Assembly (NCBI RefSeq): GCF_033001325.1
Contig: NZ_CP133114.1
Span: 1-64,000 of the forward strand
DNA: 64,000 bases
From: Rhodopseudomonas sp. BAL398
GTDB taxonomy: Bacteria > Pseudomonadota > Alphaproteobacteria > Rhizobiales > Xanthobacteraceae
Direction of reading: 5' to 3'
Shown: one piece after another, positions 56,981-64,000 of the stretch
Numbering within the stretch: the stretch's first letter is position 1
Layout: each line of letters begins with the position of its first letter
Program-made: the position numbers and the translations under genes
The notes under the pieces: generated by a model
What the model was told of the DNA's origin: nothing
The model's database searches: none
The model's input: only the letters and a program-made list of their open reading frames with translations

Positions 56981-57636
56981 GATTTTTGTACCATCCAGCC
57001 CGTACCCCTCACGTTGAAGATGATGTCCTTCCCGAATTTGCGTCGAATGGAGTAGATCAGGGCATCAACCGCATTGCTTTCCACCTCTTCTCCCCAGCCG
57101 TAGATGCGCTCCTCCACCTGTGCGCGGGAAAGAATACGACCCGGGCGTTCCATCAAGGCGTGCATCAAAGCGTACTCGCGCGCAGGCAACACATGCACGA
57201 TGTCGGCATGCGACAACTCATGGGTCTCGGTATTGAGCTCAACCGCACCCGCCACCAAATGGGATGTTGACCTGCACGCCCGGCGGCGGAGGACCGCGCG
57301 CATTCTGGCGAGTAACTCCCGCGTCTCGAACGGTTTGACGAGATAGTCGTCCGCGCCGAGATCGAGTCCGGCCACCCGATGGTCGAGCCCGTCGCGCGCT
57401 GTAATGATGAGGACGGGCGTATCGAACCCCCGGCTCCGCGCCGCCTTCAAAAGATCGAGACCTTCAGCGCCAGGCAGCCCGAGGTCGAGCAGCACGATCC
57501 CATGTCCGCCATCGGCGAGCGCCGCCTCAGCCTCTCCGCCGGCGCGCACCCAATCCACCGACATGCCCTCCCCGGCAAGCGTCCGGGACAGGCCCTCGCC
57601 GATCATCGCATCGTCTTCCAAAAGCAGAACGCGCAT
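56977..57636 (-). CDS. OmpR-family response regulator
   Basis: This is a 219-residue regulator. The receiver domain has phosphoacceptor D51 (VLLDLGLPG), acidic pocket E7-D8-D9, T79 (IITARD) and K101 (YLVKPFE). The winged-helix DNA-binding domain (about 125-219) ends RGTGWMVQKS, with a recognition part AVDALIYSIRRKFG. It is the first gene of the pair and overlaps the kinase start. Targets are unknown. Confidence 0.92.
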   Translation of the reverse strand: MRVLLLEDDAMIGEGLSRTLAGEGMSVDWVRAGGEAEAALADGGHGIVLLDLGLPGAEGLDLLKAARSRGFDTPVLIITARDGLDHRVAGLDLGADDYLVKPFETRELLARMRAVLRRRACRSTSHLVAGAVELNTETHELSHADIVHVLPAREYALMHALMERPGRILSRAQVEERIYGWGEEVESNAVDALIYSIRRKFGKDIIFNVRGTGWMVQKS

Positions 57637-57885
57637 CGCTAAACCCCGACCCTATAGGCGCCGCACACGAGAACCAGCTTCCATAGCTGACGACAGACGA
57701 AAAATATCACGCTCTACTTTCGCTGAACTTCAGCAATATTTTTCTTCGTTTGATAATGACGCTGTTCGACCGCTATGTACCGAGCCACTTCTGCACCTCT
57801 AAATCTCGCGCGTCGCGGACGATCTCTCATCCGCTTTTTGCAACGCGGATCTACCTAGCATACGATCAATCATGGTGGCCTGAGA

Positions 57886-58620
57886 ATGACAGACCTGTTT
57901 TGGAGCACTTGGGAGGTTATCTCGCTAATAGAACAGGCGGCTGATCAAAGCGCTCTTCAAGATTGTCTAATTAGCATCGCTAAAAGTTACGGGTTTGCTT
58001 CAGTATTTGGTGGAATCGTACCCCCGACTGAAATGCACAATTCCAAGATTGAAATTCAAACCCGTTCTATGGTGCAACATTTCCCAAAAGGCTGGGCGAC
58101 GAGATACGTCGTTCAAAATTATCTTCCGCGCGACCCGATCGTAGCGCGCCTTCAGAAAGATCGGAATGCCTTTTCCTGGGCTGAAAGTTACAAGTCCTGC
58201 TCGGAACCAGATAACGCGCGGATAATCGGAGGGGAAGCTGCCGACTTTGGGTTAGTCGAAGGCTTCGTGATCCCGGTCACGACGCTTGACCAGCGGTCAG
58301 CGGCGTTGTCATTCGGAGGAGCAAAGGACGACCTCAGCAGTAACGACCGATCGGCCCTTACGTTTCTTGCAAATTTTGCCATCGGGCATTGGTTGTGTTT
58401 GCGCCGTCCGAGATCAACGCGCAGCAATAAGCTCTCACCTCGTGAATTTGACTGCCTTCTCTGGGCCGGGGAGGGAAAAACCGATTGGGAAATCTCCGTC
58501 ATTCTCGGCATTTCTCGACCGACGGTAGCGAAACACATCGCTTCCGCTCGCGAGAAACTTGATGCTGTCAACAAGACACATGCGATCGCAATCGCCATGC
58601 GTCTAAAGATTTTGGGTTAG
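57886..58620 (+). CDS. LuxR-type regulator without LuxI (solo)
   Basis: This is a 244-residue protein with an N-terminal autoinducer-binding fold (residues about 10-165; W84 and the block YVVQNYLPRDPIVARLQKD with conserved D95-P96 type residues; EGFVIPVTT). The C-terminal HTH is LSPREFDCLLWAGEGKTDWE, then ISRPTVAKHIASAREKL. All key GerE residues (K/D/E) are seen. No synthase gene lies in the window, so it is probably a solo or controlled from elsewhere. Bases 57637-57885 show no other gene. Confidence 0.88.
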   Translation: MTDLFWSTWEVISLIEQAADQSALQDCLISIAKSYGFASVFGGIVPPTEMHNSKIEIQTRSMVQHFPKGWATRYVVQNYLPRDPIVARLQKDRNAFSWAESYKSCSEPDNARIIGGEAADFGLVEGFVIPVTTLDQRSAALSFGGAKDDLSSNDRSALTFLANFAIGHWLCLRRPRSTRSNKLSPREFDCLLWAGEGKTDWEISVILGISRPTVAKHIASAREKLDAVNKTHAIAIAMRLKILG

Positions 58621-59205
58621 GCTTTCACCGCTAACGGTAGGAAAGCGGCACCGACGATCGTCTGGTTTTTCGAACTATAGCTTTGTGACGCGGCCCGCTC
58701 TCTCGCCGAGGCTGAGATTCTTCAAGCACTGGGCTTCTGCGAAAGGTCTCAGGCCAATCCCGAATATCTCTCAATTGCGACAGAAGGTCGCCGCATTTTT
58801 TAATGCGGCGACCTGAAGTTGCGGCCTTCGCCGAAATGATCAGGTGCATTGTTGCGCTCGGAGTGCGACCGAAAAGACGGCCCCGATTCGACTGCCACTA
58901 TGGCGCAAGCGATCGGGCTAATTTAGCGTCAGGTGATTTCGCCCGCGAACGGACCGCGCGGGACGCGAGATGAATTTTTCGATACGTTATAAGTTGCTGA
59001 TGCTTCTCATTTCTTGGAACCACGATACTGCCACCGAATTAAGGTGGTTGGTGATTAATCCACACGGAGAAACGGCCATAGGCGTTCGCTCGACTGGCTA
59101 GCTTGTCGCTGCGATGCTGGGCCTTTGTACTTGGCTCACAAGAGCATCTCAATCTGAGGAGAACTCCAGGGGTGGCCGGCGAGCAAGCAACGAGGAAAAG
59201 CAGCT
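58621..59205. other. Intergenic region with a strong inverted repeat
   Basis: No credible gene is seen in 585 bases. The stretch contains the 13-bp inverted repeat at 58785-58814, otherwise nothing notable. Confidence 0.5.
58785..58814. repeat. Perfect 13-bp inverted repeat, TTTT loop
   Basis: AGGTCGCCGCATT, TTTT, AATGCGGCGACCT form a stem with no mismatch. There is no T-run after the stem, so it is not a clear terminator. It lies between luxR and the DUF305 gene. Confidence 0.6.
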
Positions 59206-59694
59206 ATGAAAATGTACGGACGTTTTGCGGCCATGATCGCCACCTCAACGGTGATCATGTACGGATTGATGTACCTGAACACATTTGCGCTTGATCACAT
59301 TCGATACAGTCAGACACGACTTTGGATGGCGCTGCTGATGGGGGCCGTAATGGCCATCATCATGCTCTTATTCATGCTCCGCATGTATGAAAACAAAACA
59401 ACGAATGCAGTAATAGTAGTTTGCGCCGCAATCGTGTTCGGGCTTTCCCTATGGCTCGTCCGGAGCCAAACGACCGTTTATGACATCGATTATATGAAAG
59501 CGATGATACCTCATCACTCGATCGCGATAATGACAAGCGAGCGAGCCCACATACGAGATCCACGCGTCAGAAAGCTGGCTGATGAAATTATCGAGTCACA
59601 GGTCCGCGAAATTGGAGAGATGGATCAACTGATCGTCGACCTTGAGAAAAACCCCGTTGCGCAGAACGCGCCCGATCTACCACCAAAGCAGTAA
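59206..59694 (+). CDS. DUF305 membrane protein
   Basis: This is a 162-residue protein with three membrane helices (residues about 8-28, 38-60, 68-87) followed by a DUF305 four-helix part: DIDYMKAMIPHHSIAIMTSE, LADEIIESQVREIGEMDQL. The MIPHH and M-x-E motifs bind metal in DUF305 proteins. GAGGAAAAG lies before the ATG. The C-terminal domain would be periplasmic. It precedes the nuo cluster by 134 bases and might be co-transcribed. Confidence 0.85.
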   Translation: MKMYGRFAAMIATSTVIMYGLMYLNTFALDHIRYSQTRLWMALLMGAVMAIIMLLFMLRMYENKTTNAVIVVCAAIVFGLSLWLVRSQTTVYDIDYMKAMIPHHSIAIMTSERAHIRDPRVRKLADEIIESQVREIGEMDQLIVDLEKNPVAQNAPDLPPKQ

Positions 59695-59828
59695 GCAAAC
59701 CAGTCTGCGAATGAGGCGGTCGGCGGCAAACTATCGCGTTACAATCTCGGCTTATGCCGATATTTATCGCTTATGCGAGTCATCAGGGGAGCTGACGTTG
59801 TGCGATCCTGCAAAATTTGGCTTTTGCT

Positions 59829-60182
59829 ATGATGGATAGTTCGCCGAAAATTAGCGTCTCGCCGGTCGTCACCGACTACGGCTTTGTGGCCCTTGTTTTG
59901 GTCATGACATGTGGCCTCGCGCTGCTAGCGGCCGGTCGTTTTTTGCGCGCGCCCCAGCGACAGATCGACATTTCGCCGGTCTGGGCGCAGTTCCGTTTCG
60001 GCTACGGCATTTACGCGCTGATCTTTCTCGCCTTCGATATGGAGATGATCTTCATGTATCCGTGGGCGGTGGTCTTCGCCGATATTGGCATCAGCGCCTT
60101 CCTCGACATGCTCGTTTTCATTGTGCTCCTCGGGGCGGGCATCGCTTATGCTTGGGGCATGGGCGGGCTCAAATGGGAGTGA
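59829..60182 (+). CDS. nuoA: Complex I subunit A-like membrane protein
   Basis: This is a 117-residue protein with three membrane helices in the NuoA arrangement. The second half keeps FRFGYGIYALIFLAFDMEMI, then FMYPWAVVF, the conserved NuoA core. The loop before it should hold Y-E-S-G-C with the Cys facing the quinone cavity; here it is APQRQIDISPVWAQ with no Cys. The ATG at 59829 follows a TTG at 59817; the ribosome site is weak. The next gene overlaps by 10 bases. Genes B, C, D, E, F and G normally follow nuoA and are absent. Confidence 0.75.
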   Translation: MMDSSPKISVSPVVTDYGFVALVLVMTCGLALLAAGRFLRAPQRQIDISPVWAQFRFGYGIYALIFLAFDMEMIFMYPWAVVFADIGISAFLDMLVFIVLLGAGIAYAWGMGGLKWE

Positions 60183-61072
60183 TCGTAACAGGCACGGCGG
60201 TGTTGGCCGCACTCCTCGCTGGCGCGGCGTTGACCTACGGGCTCGAGCGCCTGTTCGTACAACACGGCCGTGAGCCTGGACCCGCGCATGACGTCGAATT
60301 CAACCGTAATCTTCATATCGCGAATAGCGACCGCTGGCTGCTGCCGGCCGGACCGGTCGTAGCCGTTGCAGGCGTCGCGCTCGCGGTGGTGGTCGTGCCG
60401 TTCGGCCCAGGTCTGATCGGGCGCGATCTGGGCATCGGCCTCTTCTACGTAATCGTCGTCATTGATTTTGTCGTGTTGGGCTTGGCCCTCGCTGGTTGGG
60501 GCGCGGACACGCCCGACACGGTCGAAGCCTGCTATCGCATCATCGCCCAGCTTGTCGCTTACGTGGTGCCGCTGGGCCTTGCCTATGTCGGTGTGATCAT
60601 GATGGCGCGATCGCTATCAACAATTTCCGTCGTCAATGCGCAAAGCGCCTTGTGGTTCGTGGTCCTGCAGCCGATCGGCTTCGTGCTCTATCTCGTTACA
60701 GGACTGATGCAGTCCTATCGAGCGCCTTTTCTTGAACCCTTTGCCGGTTCGATCGGCGGCGGCGTGCTCGGTGTATCCGGCGGCTGGTCGGCGCTTCTCT
60801 GGCGCGTTGCGCTCTCCGGGGTGTTCTTCCTCGTCGCGGCGATTGGCGCCGTGCTTTACCTCGGCGGCCCCAGCGGTCCGGTCTTGCCCGGCTGGCTCTG
60901 GATGCTCGTCAAGACCTACGCCCTGATGGCCCTGATGCTCGGGCTTGGCCGCTGCGTCCGGCCGCTCTCGACGGCACAGATGCTAGCCCTTTCCTGGAAG
61001 TTTCTGATTCCGCTCGGCCTCGTCAATGTTCTCCTGGTCGGCGGCTTGATTCTACTTGGGATCGGACCATGA
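60173..61072 (+). CDS. nuoH: Complex I subunit H-like membrane protein
   Basis: This is a 299-residue protein with eight or nine helices. Conserved NuoH parts are YGLERL, RIIAQLVAYVVPLGLAYVGV, the RAPF of LMQSYRAPF, and a C-terminal WKFLIPLGL. The canonical quinone-site and E-channel loop (AETNRAPFDLPE, AELVAGYHTEY) is replaced by LMQSYRAPFLEPFAGSIGGG, so most of its acidic residues are gone. A start GTG at 60179 is also possible. Gene order here is A-H-J-K-L. Confidence 0.75.
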   Translation: MGVIVTGTAVLAALLAGAALTYGLERLFVQHGREPGPAHDVEFNRNLHIANSDRWLLPAGPVVAVAGVALAVVVVPFGPGLIGRDLGIGLFYVIVVIDFVVLGLALAGWGADTPDTVEACYRIIAQLVAYVVPLGLAYVGVIMMARSLSTISVVNAQSALWFVVLQPIGFVLYLVTGLMQSYRAPFLEPFAGSIGGGVLGVSGGWSALLWRVALSGVFFLVAAIGAVLYLGGPSGPVLPGWLWMLVKTYALMALMLGLGRCVRPLSTAQMLALSWKFLIPLGLVNVLLVGGLILLGIGP

Positions 61073-62022
61073 CCGCGATGCTCGAGATCGTCACTTTCGC
61101 CGTCTGCGCGTTCATCGCAATCGCGGGTGCGCTTGGCATGACGACAACGATGAGCATGTTCCGCTCGGGCATCTTCCTGATGGCCTCGTTTATCGGCGTT
61201 GCAGGCCTGTTCATCCTGCTCGCCGCCGACCTGATCGGGATACTGCAGATCATGATGTATATCGGCGGCTTCCTCGTCATGATCCTGTTCATGGTCCTGG
61301 TCATGCATGACCCGGGCGGAGCGATGATGGCCGGCATGGACATGGCGTTGATCGAGCGCTGGTTCAGCAAAGGCCTGGTGCCGCGCGGGCACCCGCACGA
61401 CGGTCATATGCACGGCGACCATAAAGAAGGTCACGACTCCGATAACCAGGAAAACGATGCTGCCGAGCATGCCAGCGGAGGCGGCCACGAGGGCCACAGC
61501 ATGCCGCACGGTGCACATGCGGCGCCCGATCATCCATCGATGCAGCATGGGGACGATACTGGCCACGAAGGTCACGCGATGCATCATGGTAACGGCAACC
61601 ACAGCAGCACGGAGATGGGTGAGATGGACATGTCGATGGTCACACCGGTTCGACCTGTCGCCGCCTGGCTCGCCGTCGCAGTCGGAATCGTACTCGTTGG
61701 CATGCTTCTGCTGCGTCCAGCCTGGCGCGTGGTCGACGCGCTGCCGGACCCGGATTCGGCACGCCGCATCGGCCAACTCCTCATGGAAAAGTACATGGTC
61801 GCCTTTGAGGGCGCCGGCTTTCTCATCCTGATCGGCATTTTTGGTGCGGTGCTCCTGGCGCGTCCTTCCACCTACCCCGACGACTCTTCGCGTTCGGCCA
61901 AGGTCGCGGTCGACGAAAAGCCGGAGCCGATTGCACACGATGGACTGCCACCGCTTACGCGATCAGAACGGTCCGATGAGCACCAGGCGCGGCAGCAACG
62001 TCCCAAGGAGCATTGCGCATGA
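61069..62022 (+). CDS. nuoJ: Complex I subunit J-like protein with His-rich insertion
   Basis: This is a 317-residue protein, against about 170-210 for usual NuoJ. Residues 1-80 hold three helices with the pi-bulge block ADLIGILQIMMYIGGFLVMI. Residues 105-190 form an insertion with 18 His, many Asp/Glu, Gly and Met. Helices resume at 197-215 and 250-270, including the segment MEKYMVAFEGAGFLILIGIF typical of NuoJ's last helix. A polar C-terminal tail follows. The ATG overlaps nuoH (ATGA). The His insertion would face the periplasm or cytoplasm as a metal-binding loop. Confidence 0.8.
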   Translation: MTAMLEIVTFAVCAFIAIAGALGMTTTMSMFRSGIFLMASFIGVAGLFILLAADLIGILQIMMYIGGFLVMILFMVLVMHDPGGAMMAGMDMALIERWFSKGLVPRGHPHDGHMHGDHKEGHDSDNQENDAAEHASGGGHEGHSMPHGAHAAPDHPSMQHGDDTGHEGHAMHHGNGNHSSTEMGEMDMSMVTPVRPVAAWLAVAVGIVLVGMLLLRPAWRVVDALPDPDSARRIGQLLMEKYMVAFEGAGFLILIGIFGAVLLARPSTYPDDSSRSAKVAVDEKPEPIAHDGLPPLTRSERSDEHQARQQRPKEHCA

Positions 62023-62330
62023 TGGTCCCGCTCACCGCTTATCTCGTGGTCGGCGCGATCCTGTTCGCGATCGGCGTCTACACGGTCATCGCGCAACGCG
62101 CGGCAGTAATGATCCTGATGGGAATTGAGGTGCTGCTCAACGCGATCGGGCTCAACATTATCGCCTTCTGGCGCTTCACCGCACCGGCTGACTATTCCGC
62201 ACAGATCTTCGCCATTCTGATCATCACGATTGGTGCCGTCGAAATGGCGATCGGGCTCGCCATCGTGATGCTGCTGTACAGACAACGGCAAACAGTCGAG
62301 GTCGATGCCTACGCCGAGTTGAAGTGGTGA
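62019..62330 (+). CDS. nuoK: Complex I subunit K-like protein
   Basis: This is a 103-residue protein with three helices. Both conserved glutamates of the proton path are seen: GIEVLLNAIGLN in helix 2 and GAVEMAIGLAIVML in helix 3. AAGGAG lies eight bases before the ATG at 62019. It overlaps nuoJ and the start of nuoL. Confidence 0.9.
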   Translation: MMVPLTAYLVVGAILFAIGVYTVIAQRAAVMILMGIEVLLNAIGLNIIAFWRFTAPADYSAQIFAILIITIGAVEMAIGLAIVMLLYRQRQTVEVDAYAELKW

Positions 62331-64000
62331 TCGAGCTTCTTGCCATTCCGATCTTGCCGCTGCTTGCGGCGTTGGCTGCGCTCTGTGTGGGCCGGCGCCT
62401 GCCCTGGGGCGGCGGCGAACTTCTCGTTGGCGCCATCGCTCTTGCGGTGATTGATCTGCTGCTCGTCCCAGAGGGTGTCAATCCATCCGCAACGTGGTTC
62501 GAGAGTGGCGGCTTCCAACTGACCGTTGGGCTAGAAGTCACCCGACTTACTTGGTTCGTCGCGATGATCGTCGCATGCGTCGCATTTGGCGTCGGCATCT
62601 ATAGCCTCGGTTACATGGCGAAAAAGCCGGATCGGCCGCGCTTCTTCGCCGAACTTGGCCTGTTCGTCGGCGCCATGCTGGTGCTGGTGCTGTCGAGCTC
62701 GCTCGTCCTGCTCTTCGCGGCCTGGGAGTTCGTTGGGCTCGCCTCTTACCTTCTAATTGGTTTCAACTACGCCGAGGCCGGCGCGCCATACGCTGCCACC
62801 AAAGCCTTTCTCATGACTAGGATCGGCGACGTCGGCTTTCTGCTTGGCTGGCTTCTCGCGTTAAGCGTGACCGGCACGACCGGGATTGGCGTTCTTGTCG
62901 GCGCCGTCGGTGGCGGGCAGATCGGCTCCGGCGCTCTCACCGCAATGACGTTCCTTGTGCTCGCAGGCGCCGTCGGCAAGAGCGCGCAGCTTCCCCTCAC
63001 CGGCTGGTTGCCGGACGCCATGATTGGGCCGACGCCCGTCTCCGCGCTGCTGCACTCGGCCACTATGGTTGCAGCCGGCGTGTTCCTGGTCCTTAGGCTC
63101 TATCCCCTGTTCGAGGCAGCCCCGGCGGCCCTTGCCGCTCTATTCTGGATCGGCGCCGCGACCGCGCTGGTCGCCGGCCTGATCGCCACCGCCGAAATGG
63201 ACCTAAAACGCGTGCTCGCATGGTCCACCGCGTCGCAGCTTGGCGAGATGATGATTGCACTCGGCCTCGGCGGCCCGCTCGCGGCCTCCTTCCACCTCGC
63301 GGCGCACGCAGCCTTTAAGTCGACGTTGTTCCTCGCTGCCGGCGTGGTCCAAGAGGAGACGGGCACACGCGCTCTTGACCGGCTCGGCGGTCTTATCCGC
63401 GTCATGCCCTTCACCGGCGGGGTCTTCGTCATCGCGGCACTGGCGCTGGCCGGCATACCGCCCCTCTCGGGTTTCTGGAGCGAAGAGGCGATCCTGGCCG
63501 CCGCCACGCGGCAGGGCACCGGCGCAGCGCTTTTAATCGTGATCCTCGTTTTCCTTGCCGGCATCTATATCGGCCGTGCGGGAGGCGCGACCTTCTTTGG
63601 CGAGTGCCGACGCACGGACATGAGCAAGACGGGATGGCCGATTCACGCGGGGACGGGTCTGCTCGCGTTCGCCGCGGCTGCTCTCGGCTGGCTCCTTGCT
63701 GGCCGGCTCGCGGGCATCCTCTCCTTCTCAGGCGAGCCCGAGCCGGCAATCACCTGGCGGGTTTTCGCCGTCGCAGCAGCCGTCGTTGGGCTCGGCTTCG
63801 GCGCCTCGCGCGGGTCGGCGCCGGCTCTGGGCCTGCTTCCGGCCAAGCTTGGAAAGGGATTGATGGTGGCCACCGACGCGCCGGCGATCTGGACGATGCG
63901 TCTCGCCGGACTTGTTGATCCGGTCGAGGCCGCGTTCGACAGAATGGCACGAACCATCGCGATGGGTGTTGGCGCGATGGCCCGCACGTCGCAATCGATC
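62327..64000 (+). CDS. nuoL: Complex I subunit L-like antiporter protein (3' end outside window)
   Basis: This is a frame of 558 codons open to the window edge, starting with GTG at 62327 that overlaps the nuoK stop. It has many membrane helices and the antiporter core: WEFVGLASYLLIGF (E134), GAVGKSAQLPLTGWLPDAM (K218), GPTPVSALLHSATMV (H243) and MDLKRVLAWSTASQLGEM (second Lys). These residues form the proton channel of NuoL, and all are intact. Its length is near complete for NuoL (about 610-650), so only the lateral helix or last helix is missing. Confidence 0.88.
   Translation, partial: MIELLAIPILPLLAALAALCVGRRLPWGGGELLVGAIALAVIDLLLVPEGVNPSATWFESGGFQLTVGLEVTRLTWFVAMIVACVAFGVGIYSLGYMAKKPDRPRFFAELGLFVGAMLVLVLSSSLVLLFAAWEFVGLASYLLIGFNYAEAGAPYAATKAFLMTRIGDVGFLLGWLLALSVTGTTGIGVLVGAVGGGQIGSGALTAMTFLVLAGAVGKSAQLPLTGWLPDAMIGPTPVSALLHSATMVAAGVFLVLRLYPLFEAAPAALAALFWIGAATALVAGLIATAEMDLKRVLAWSTASQLGEMMIALGLGGPLAASFHLAAHAAFKSTLFLAAGVVQEETGTRALDRLGGLIRVMPFTGGVFVIAALALAGIPPLSGFWSEEAILAAATRQGTGAALLIVILVFLAGIYIGRAGGATFFGECRRTDMSKTGWPIHAGTGLLAFAAAALGWLLAGRLAGILSFSGEPEPAITWRVFAVAAAVVGLGFGASRGSAPALGLLPAKLGKGLMVATDAPAIWTMRLAGLVDPVEAAFDRMARTIAMGVGAMARTSQSI

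Overview
The window reads as a metal-resistance island from a high-GC alphaproteobacterium, most likely of the Bradyrhizobium / Rhodopseudomonas / Afipia group. The reasons are codon style, an ECF sigma factor of the SigF type paired with an NrsF anti-sigma factor, a dmeRF pair, and alphaproteobacterial copper genes. This placement rests on protein recognition only, not on a database search.

Layout. 1-5,555: the end of an OpgC-like acyltransferase, an ICMT-like methyltransferase, an SPW-repeat protein, and a two-ORF IS3-type insertion sequence inside a decayed porin-like gene. 5,556-13,976: a SigF/NrsF module followed by small secreted or membrane proteins and a Cu/Ag-type RND efflux system (CusB, CusA, CusF). 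14,399-28,195: copper handling and envelope genes. These are an acyltransferase, DUF411, CopD, CopC, a DUF4396-multicopper oxidase fusion, an FkbM-OpgC pair, a second CusF-like protein, a FemAB-like acetyltransferase, cytochrome c, a Tat-exported multicopper oxidase, a TolC-like lipoprotein and CsoR. 28,249-32,700: the copper ATPase CopA, then a graveyard of gene fragments around a degenerate glycine tRNA. 32,725-45,138: a CDF exporter, an EncFtn-like ferritin, a Zn/Cd/Pb-type ATPase and a full Czc-type RND system with a PII-like protein. 45,490-53,064: dmeRF (Co/Ni), a third CsoR-family repressor, and a second CzcA/CnrA-type RND pump with membrane partners. 53,154-55,532: three genes each carrying a lesion, beside one intact paralogue. 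55,667-58,620: a QseBC-like two-component system and an orphan LuxR. 59,206-64,000: a DUF305 protein, then genes for complex I membrane subunits A, H, J, K and L in overlapping order, with L cut by the window edge.

How they may work together. Five exact copies of GTAACC-N16-CGAA and one copy with N15 lie upstream of the SigF gene itself and of several copper genes. This suggests one SigF/NrsF regulon covering methyltransferase, secreted-protein, CusBA and oxidase genes. CopA sits under a CsoR-type palindrome and the Co/Ni genes under RcnR-type sites. The three RND pumps differ in their TM4 signatures, one Cu/Ag type and two divalent-cation type, so the island appears to cover Cu, Zn/Cd/Co and Co/Ni separately.

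The most unusual system is at the right end. It is a complex I membrane arm with no peripheral-arm genes between nuoA and nuoH, degenerate quinone-site loops in A and H, intact proton-channel residues in K and L, and an 18-histidine insertion in J.
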